Source: Dendrophyllia cribrosa
Lineage: Eukaryota > Cnidaria > Anthozoa > Scleractinia > Dendrophylliidae
DNA: 64,000 nt
NCBI GenBank assembly: GCA_024195265.1
Contig: JAJLRJ010000011.1
Span: 7,088,610-7,152,609 of the forward strand
Direction: 5' to 3'
Part shown: piece after piece, positions 60,066-64,000 of the stretch
Layout of the letters: every line of letters begins with the position of its first letter
How positions within the stretch are numbered: the stretch's first letter is position 1
The notes under the pieces: generated by a model
Databases searched by the model: none
What the model saw: only the letters and a program-made list of their open reading frames with translations
Told to the model about the DNA's origin: nothing
Translations under genes and position numbers: made by a program

Positions 60066-60585
60066 GAGGCCCCGTCCATACGTGTCCGGATATTTTTGAA
60101 TACGCAATTTTTTTGTCGCGGATTGGCCTTCCGTCCACATGTATCCGGCGATTTCGACTTACGAATCCGCAACTTTTTGAATCCGCTCTCCAGAGTGGAA
60201 ATTTTGGAATACGCTACGATTACGGCATCGTGTGGACGGTCGAATCTGGATATTTTTTAATACCCTGACGTAAAAGTATCGGATCCAGTCTTTAACCGCG
60301 CGAATATTCAACATGGCCGACCGACATTTTATCGCTTCACTTCTACTTAGACTTTTTTCAAGTCTAATAACGTGTTTATAGGTGAACTTGGCTTTGATCT
60401 TAGCTTTTGTGCATGCTCTGTTGACAACATTTAAAGAGGAGCCCTGGGTACTAGAGCGAATCCGGATACTTGTGGACGGGCAAATACGATTCGAATACGC
60501 TACGTGTGGACGCGAATATTTTCTAATCCGCAACAAAAAAGTTGCGGATTTTAAAATATCCTGATACGTGTGGACGGGACCTCAG
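60066..60585. mobile_element. MITE with GAGGCCCCGTCC-type ends
   Basis: Left end 'gaggccccgtccatacgtg'; right end mirrors it ('cgtgtggacgggacctc'). 'tccggatattt' and 'atatcctgata' continue the pairing, with subterminal 'ccgcaact' repeats. It splits cassette text that is whole at 58,660 ('gaacaactcagtgggat'). No coding capacity. Confidence 0.65.
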
Positions 60586-60602
60586 TGAGATAAAATGCAT
60601 TA

Positions 60603-60605
60603 ATA

Positions 60606-60640
<35 letters not shown>

Positions 60641-60983
60641 GAGACTTATACAGCGCACATATCACATGTCTCATGGCGCTTCACATACACTTATGAGAAT
60701 GAGATCGGACGTCAGCTTATGAAGGCGCCTCAGGCAGCCGCTATCGGTCCATTGTTGATCTCATCTCCCCCCACCCCACCCCACCCCACCCCACCCCACC
60801 CCACCCATGAACAATGTATGGCACTGAGGGTGGTCACAGCCAGATCAGAGTTTTGTTACGTCCTCAGTGGTTGTGGTTGTTTTACGTCCCCATCGGAGAC
60901 GTGACCGCCATTTCTACGTAGTCATCCGAGCCACGTGAAGGTCTAACCATTTTGCAGATGTCATTGCAAAGGCAGCACCTTCG

Positions 60984-61019
<36 letters not shown>

Positions 61020-61090
61020 CCAGGATTCGAACCCTCGACCTCCCGCTCTGCAGACTGGCGCTCTATCAACTGAGCTAACCAGGAGGCGAG
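60603..61090 (-). repeat. tRNA-derived SINE with (TAA)n tail
   Basis: On the minus strand the head reads TAGCTCAGTTGATAGAGCG (box A) and GGTTCGAATCC (box B) at about 61,020-61,080. A body of about 380 bp follows, ending in (TTA)n, seen on the plus strand as (TAA)n at 60,606-60,638. It is inserted in the cassette between 'cattaataaa' and 'agcacactatg', which are contiguous at 58,690. The tRNA-like head is part of the SINE, not a tRNA gene. A C-rich (CACCC)n tract lies at 60,773-60,807. Confidence 0.8.
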
Positions 61091-61379
61091 AGCACACTAT
61101 GCACCATAGCCATTAAGTTAAAATCATTCTACATTAAAGCTTCTGAAGAACCAGGTTATTTTAGTTATATAAACTCAAAATAAAATAACAAGCAATTCCT
61201 AAAACGATCATTTCTATATTAATCAACGTCAACCATCGTAGCATATCCCGCTTTCCATATGAATGGCAAGGTCAGACAACTTTTGTATATGATCGTTTAA
61301 ATCGTTTAAATCTTTTAAATTGTTTATTAAGAACAGTAGAACAATAGAACATCCGAAAAACAGTGTGAAAATGAATTGG

Positions 61380-61625
61380 GACGTGGAAACAAGACCCCTT
61401 CCTCTCTACATGCCCTACATACCTCTCAATATCAGTTTAAAATATATACAGTGGCAGATCGAGGGAGTGGCCTGGTCCCCTCCGATCCTATTCAACAAAA
61501 GTTTATATAAATATAGTCCATAGCGATGAAATATTTCCTCGGTCCACCTTCGTTGGAAACTAAAGGTCTGAAGGGCCTGAAAGGAGTTCTCCAAAGTTTC
61601 GGTCCCGAAATATATTATATATGAG
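61380..61625. repeat. Third, diverged copy of the 0.6-0.9 kb block
   Basis: 'acctctcaatat...acagtggcagatcgagggagtggcctgg' matches 650-740 and 54,945-55,020 with more differences, so it is the oldest of the three copies. Confidence 0.65.
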
Positions 61626-62015
61626 AATTCCCGTAACCCAGCATAACTAAATGTTTGAGTTGGAAATGTTATTAAAGAGGGGACTTACTTGATGACGATC
61701 GCTTATGTCAATTCTTGTTCGACTGTGTTTGCAAAACGCAACGAAACAAATCTTAAACAACAAGCCTCTGATGAATGTTAGTTTTGTCTAACCGAAATAT
61801 TGGGCAAATATTATTAAAAGAAATCGAACGAATTCAGCTGTCTGATCAGCCATGCATGTTAAAGTTTTTTTTATTTAGTTCATTGCTGATCCTGATCTGC
61901 ACAAAGATCCAGTTACATTTTGCTACTGTTTGTTCAAGTGGTCCTTGCATTGACTGTTTGTTCAAGTGGTCCTTGCATCGTTACAGAAGTCTTTAAAACA
62001 CGAAAAGACTAACCA

Positions 62016-62135
62016 GGGGTCAATTTAATAAAACTTTTACAAGTGTTATTTGCAAGTGTAGCCATTGTTTCAGAGGTTAAAAACAATAGCTACACTTAGA
62101 AATTACAAGTGTAAAAGTTTTATTAAATTGACCCC
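62016..62135. mobile_element. 120-bp foldback MITE
   Basis: GGGGTCAATTTAATAAAACT at the left is mirrored exactly at the right; the arms pair for about 55 bp with small loops ('acaagtgt', 'tagctacact'). Confidence 0.7.
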
Positions 62136-62276
62136 AGTCAAAAATGAGATACCCTATAGCCACTTGCTTTGTTATTAATAACTTAAGGAGACAACGCCAG
62201 TTTTAATGTTTGAAGTTTTACTTTACTCATAAGCTATGCTAACAGGTTTAACTGTTGGTTTGTGTTTGTTATTCAG

Positions 62277-62798
62277 GATCATTCAGAGCTGTCTTTACAA
62301 ACCTCGGTGCTACAGGGAGACTGGGTCCAACATCACTTGGAAGCTACTACAGTGGTCAGGATCATGACGGTCAAGTAACATTGGTCAGCGGTATTCAACA
62401 GTGGACTGTGCCTTACACAGGTGAATACAGAATAGAAGCAATGGGAGCTGCAGGAGGGTACGACAGATACAGCAGCAGAGGCCTGTACCAAGGAAGAGGT
62501 GCTAGAATGAAAGGAACTTTTCATTTATCTAAAGGTGAAACAATTCAGATTCTTGTTGGTCAGGAAGGTGGAATAAACGGACAAAGTCAAAGCTCTGGAG
62601 GCGGTGGAGGTACGTTTGTAGTGAGAGGCAGCAACACGCCTTTGATAATAGCTGGAGGAGGAGGAGGCATAGAACGGGTGACTTCACGACATACAGGATG
62701 CGATGCCTCCACAGGTACAGCAGGAAGAGCTGGGTACAGATCATGGTCAGGAGGGAGCGGTGGACACGGTGCACAGACTGCTGACAGTAGTTATTCAG
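62277..62798 (+). CDS. Exon 7: glycine-rich domain, first part
   Basis: 522 bp, phase 1-1. It starts GSFRAVFTNLGATGRLGPTS and contains YTGEYRIEAMGAAGG, KGTFHLSKGETIQILVGQEGG, a GGGGGTFVV segment and PLIIAGGGGG. This is the Gly-rich (PF12810-like) domain shared with the ALK/LTK ectodomain and many cnidarian secreted proteins; poly-Gly strands fold into glycine helices. Donor 'TCAG|gtgag'. Confidence 0.85.
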
Positions 62799-63202
62799 GT
62801 GAGCTGAATGTGTGACAGGCTGGACTATCCCAGTAGCTAAATCTAAGATCTAAATGCTCCCCTATAGGACGAGAATAGGTTAGTGATTATTTTGAACTAT
62901 TTCCTAGTCTACGCACTTAAACGCAATAATAATTGCAGTGCTTTCGTATTTGGTACTTATAGGAAGATTTACTGAAAACAATAACTCAGAATTGCGGTAA
63001 AGAGTAAAGTATGGTTAAAGAGTTGAGGTTTATAGCATCATCTTAGTCAGAGATTTAAAAAACAATATGTGTGCACCTTCCACACGCATTTTGCGTAAAT
63101 ACGCGGTAATCTAAACTTTTTTGTCATCCAATTCTTATTCAACAAAAGTACGTCAAGAATCACTAGCACATGGCAGTTCTGAAACTGTTTCCTTTGTTTT
63201 AG

Positions 63203-63543
63203 GTGGTGGCGGTGGTGGCTTCTACTCCAATGGCAGAAGTTCAACGCAGTTCGGTGGCTCCAGGGGGACTGGCGGAGAAGGAGGCAAAGGATTTCTTCAG
63301 GGAGGAGTGGGTGGAAGAGCCAAGCGTTACAATGTTGTTGGAGGATTTGGAGGAGGTGGTGGTGCTTATGGAAATGGTGGAGGTAGAGGAGGCGGCGGAG
63401 GCTACTCCGGGGGTAGTAGTGGGGATAATGAATCTGACTCCTGTGGGGGAGGAGGAGGATCCTACAATGCTGGAAAGAATCAGCAGAATGAATGCTGTTA
63501 CAATACTGCTGGACATGGTCAGGTGACCATCACATTAATATAG
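63203..63543 (+). CDS. Exon 8: glycine-rich domain, last part, and stop
   Basis: Acceptor 'tgttttag', phase 1 entry, TAG at 63,541-63,543. Encodes GGGGGGFYSNGRSS, GGEGGKGFLQGGVGG, GGFGGGGGAYGNGGGRGGGGG, a CGGGGGSYNAG segment, and ends GHGQVTITLI, the usual closing strand of the domain. No transmembrane or kinase part follows, so the product is secreted. Confidence 0.85.
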
Positions 63544-64000
63544 ATCACATATACTCACCAGGTGGTGTAATGAACCTTTGTCACCTGGAAGGACACGGTA
63601 TTACACTATAGCTTACCAAAACTATGTTATGTAGGAGAAGTCGAGTTGATTACATAACGGAATTTAAATATAACATTAAAGGGAATTATATTTAGCTTTT
63701 ATTTTCTTTGAGTCTTTAGGTTTTAAACCCTTTTTAAGACATGATGGCTGTTGACGGGATACCTAATCAGACAATTTTAGATCGTTTTCATCTGCGTAAA
63801 AAAAGTTTTTTAAGGCTTTGAGAGCAGAGAACACCAAATGAAACGACTTGATAAAATTTTGAAGCCCAGCGATCTTTATTAACCGAGTTATATGGGAAAC
63901 GAATATTTCGAAAATTAGAAAGAGTGCTTATTTAAGAGAGTTCACTCAGGTACGTATTCAGTGAAACCCTTGTTTACTGACAAACAAACTCTGTGAGTCC
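63544..64000. other. 3' flank of the glycine-rich gene
   Basis: Presumed 3' UTR and beyond. An inverted pair 'caggtggtgtaatg' / 'cacctggaaggacacggtattacac' lies just after the stop. No further gene is seen. Confidence 0.4.

Larger units (their letters stand above)
47260..63543 (+). other. Gene model: PAN/apple - EGF x4 - glycine-rich secreted protein
   Basis: Eight phase-1 exons on the plus strand: 47,260-47,581; 48,705-48,854; 49,422-49,544; 51,042-51,164; 58,490-58,612; 59,754-59,876; 62,277-62,798; 63,203-63,543. All internal exons are multiples of three with GT/AG borders, so the frame holds from ATG to TAG (about 600 residues). Order: signal peptide, PAN/apple, a short Cys-containing linker, four cbEGF modules, and a Gly-rich domain like the extracellular region of ALK/LTK-type receptors. 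It has no membrane anchor, so a secreted matrix or mucus protein is likely. The neighbouring gene (EGF-D8C) uses nearly identical EGF exons, suggesting a local family. Exons in the large introns may have been missed. Confidence 0.75.

Noticed and set aside
61015..61085. tRNA gene on the minus strand
   Set aside because: Box A and box B are good, but it is continuous with a SINE body and a (TAA)n tail and sits in a paralogous empty site.
63241..63526. Ser/Thr-rich minus-strand and Val/Glu-rich plus-strand frames over the last exon
   Set aside because: Shadows of glycine codons in the glycine-rich exon.

Overview
The window is eukaryotic nuclear DNA, most likely from an anthozoan cnidarian (a stony coral or sea anemone). 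The signs are small phase-1 exons for calcium-binding EGF-like, PAN/apple, D8C (uromodulin-like) and glycine-rich domains, long introns packed with MITEs and tRNA-derived SINEs, a GIY-YIG Penelope-like element with hammerhead motifs, a Crypton fragment, and a complete Polinton/Maverick.

Layout. 1-7.75 kb: the 3' end of a plus-strand secreted-protein gene (EGF exons, then a terminal D8C exon), with degenerate EGF exon cassettes between the good ones. 7.75-17 kb: no host gene; foldback MITEs, a SINE, a Penelope-like inverted dimer with a 14-bp target duplication, and nested MITEs. 17-18.5 kb: two exon-like pieces of a collagen/immunoglobulin gene. 18.8-22.4 kb: a satellite of about 961 bp interrupted by a Harbinger-like MITE. 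22.8-45.3 kb: two inverted copies of a decayed DDE-transposase element, the second split by the Polinton. 45.3-47.2 kb: mostly unannotated. 47.26-63.54 kb: a complete-looking plus-strand gene with signal peptide, PAN/apple, linker, four EGF exons and two glycine-rich exons. Its introns hold a Crypton piece, an LTR/gag fragment, a 1.9-kb TTAA element, a SINE and several MITEs.

The Polinton (25,192-44,678; 19,487 bp) has 430-bp terminal inverted repeats and a perfect 6-bp target duplication (GACAAT). An uninterrupted paralogue of the target lies at 23.43 kb. It encodes a VLTF3-like factor and an acidic protein (right-pointing). A leftward block follows: integrase with chromodomain, zinc-ribbon/PLA2 protein, adenovirus-type protease, basic GG-rich virion protein, major capsid, small basic protein, minor capsid (penton) and a charged structural protein. 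Next come a rightward packaging ATPase, fibre-like protein and membrane protein, then leftward DNA-binding-like and small early-like proteins including a possible ssDNA-binding protein, and finally rightward protein-primed DNA polymerase B. Together these form a virus-like replication, morphogenesis and integration set. Four genes carry frame breaks and one has lost its ATG, so this copy looks recent but already decaying.

The most unusual feature is a set of near-perfect hairpins at the 3' ends of Polinton transcription blocks, plus a tandem palindrome array between two convergent blocks. Together with a TAAAATG-type start context and the VLTF3-like gene, this suggests a virus-style transcription programme of its own.
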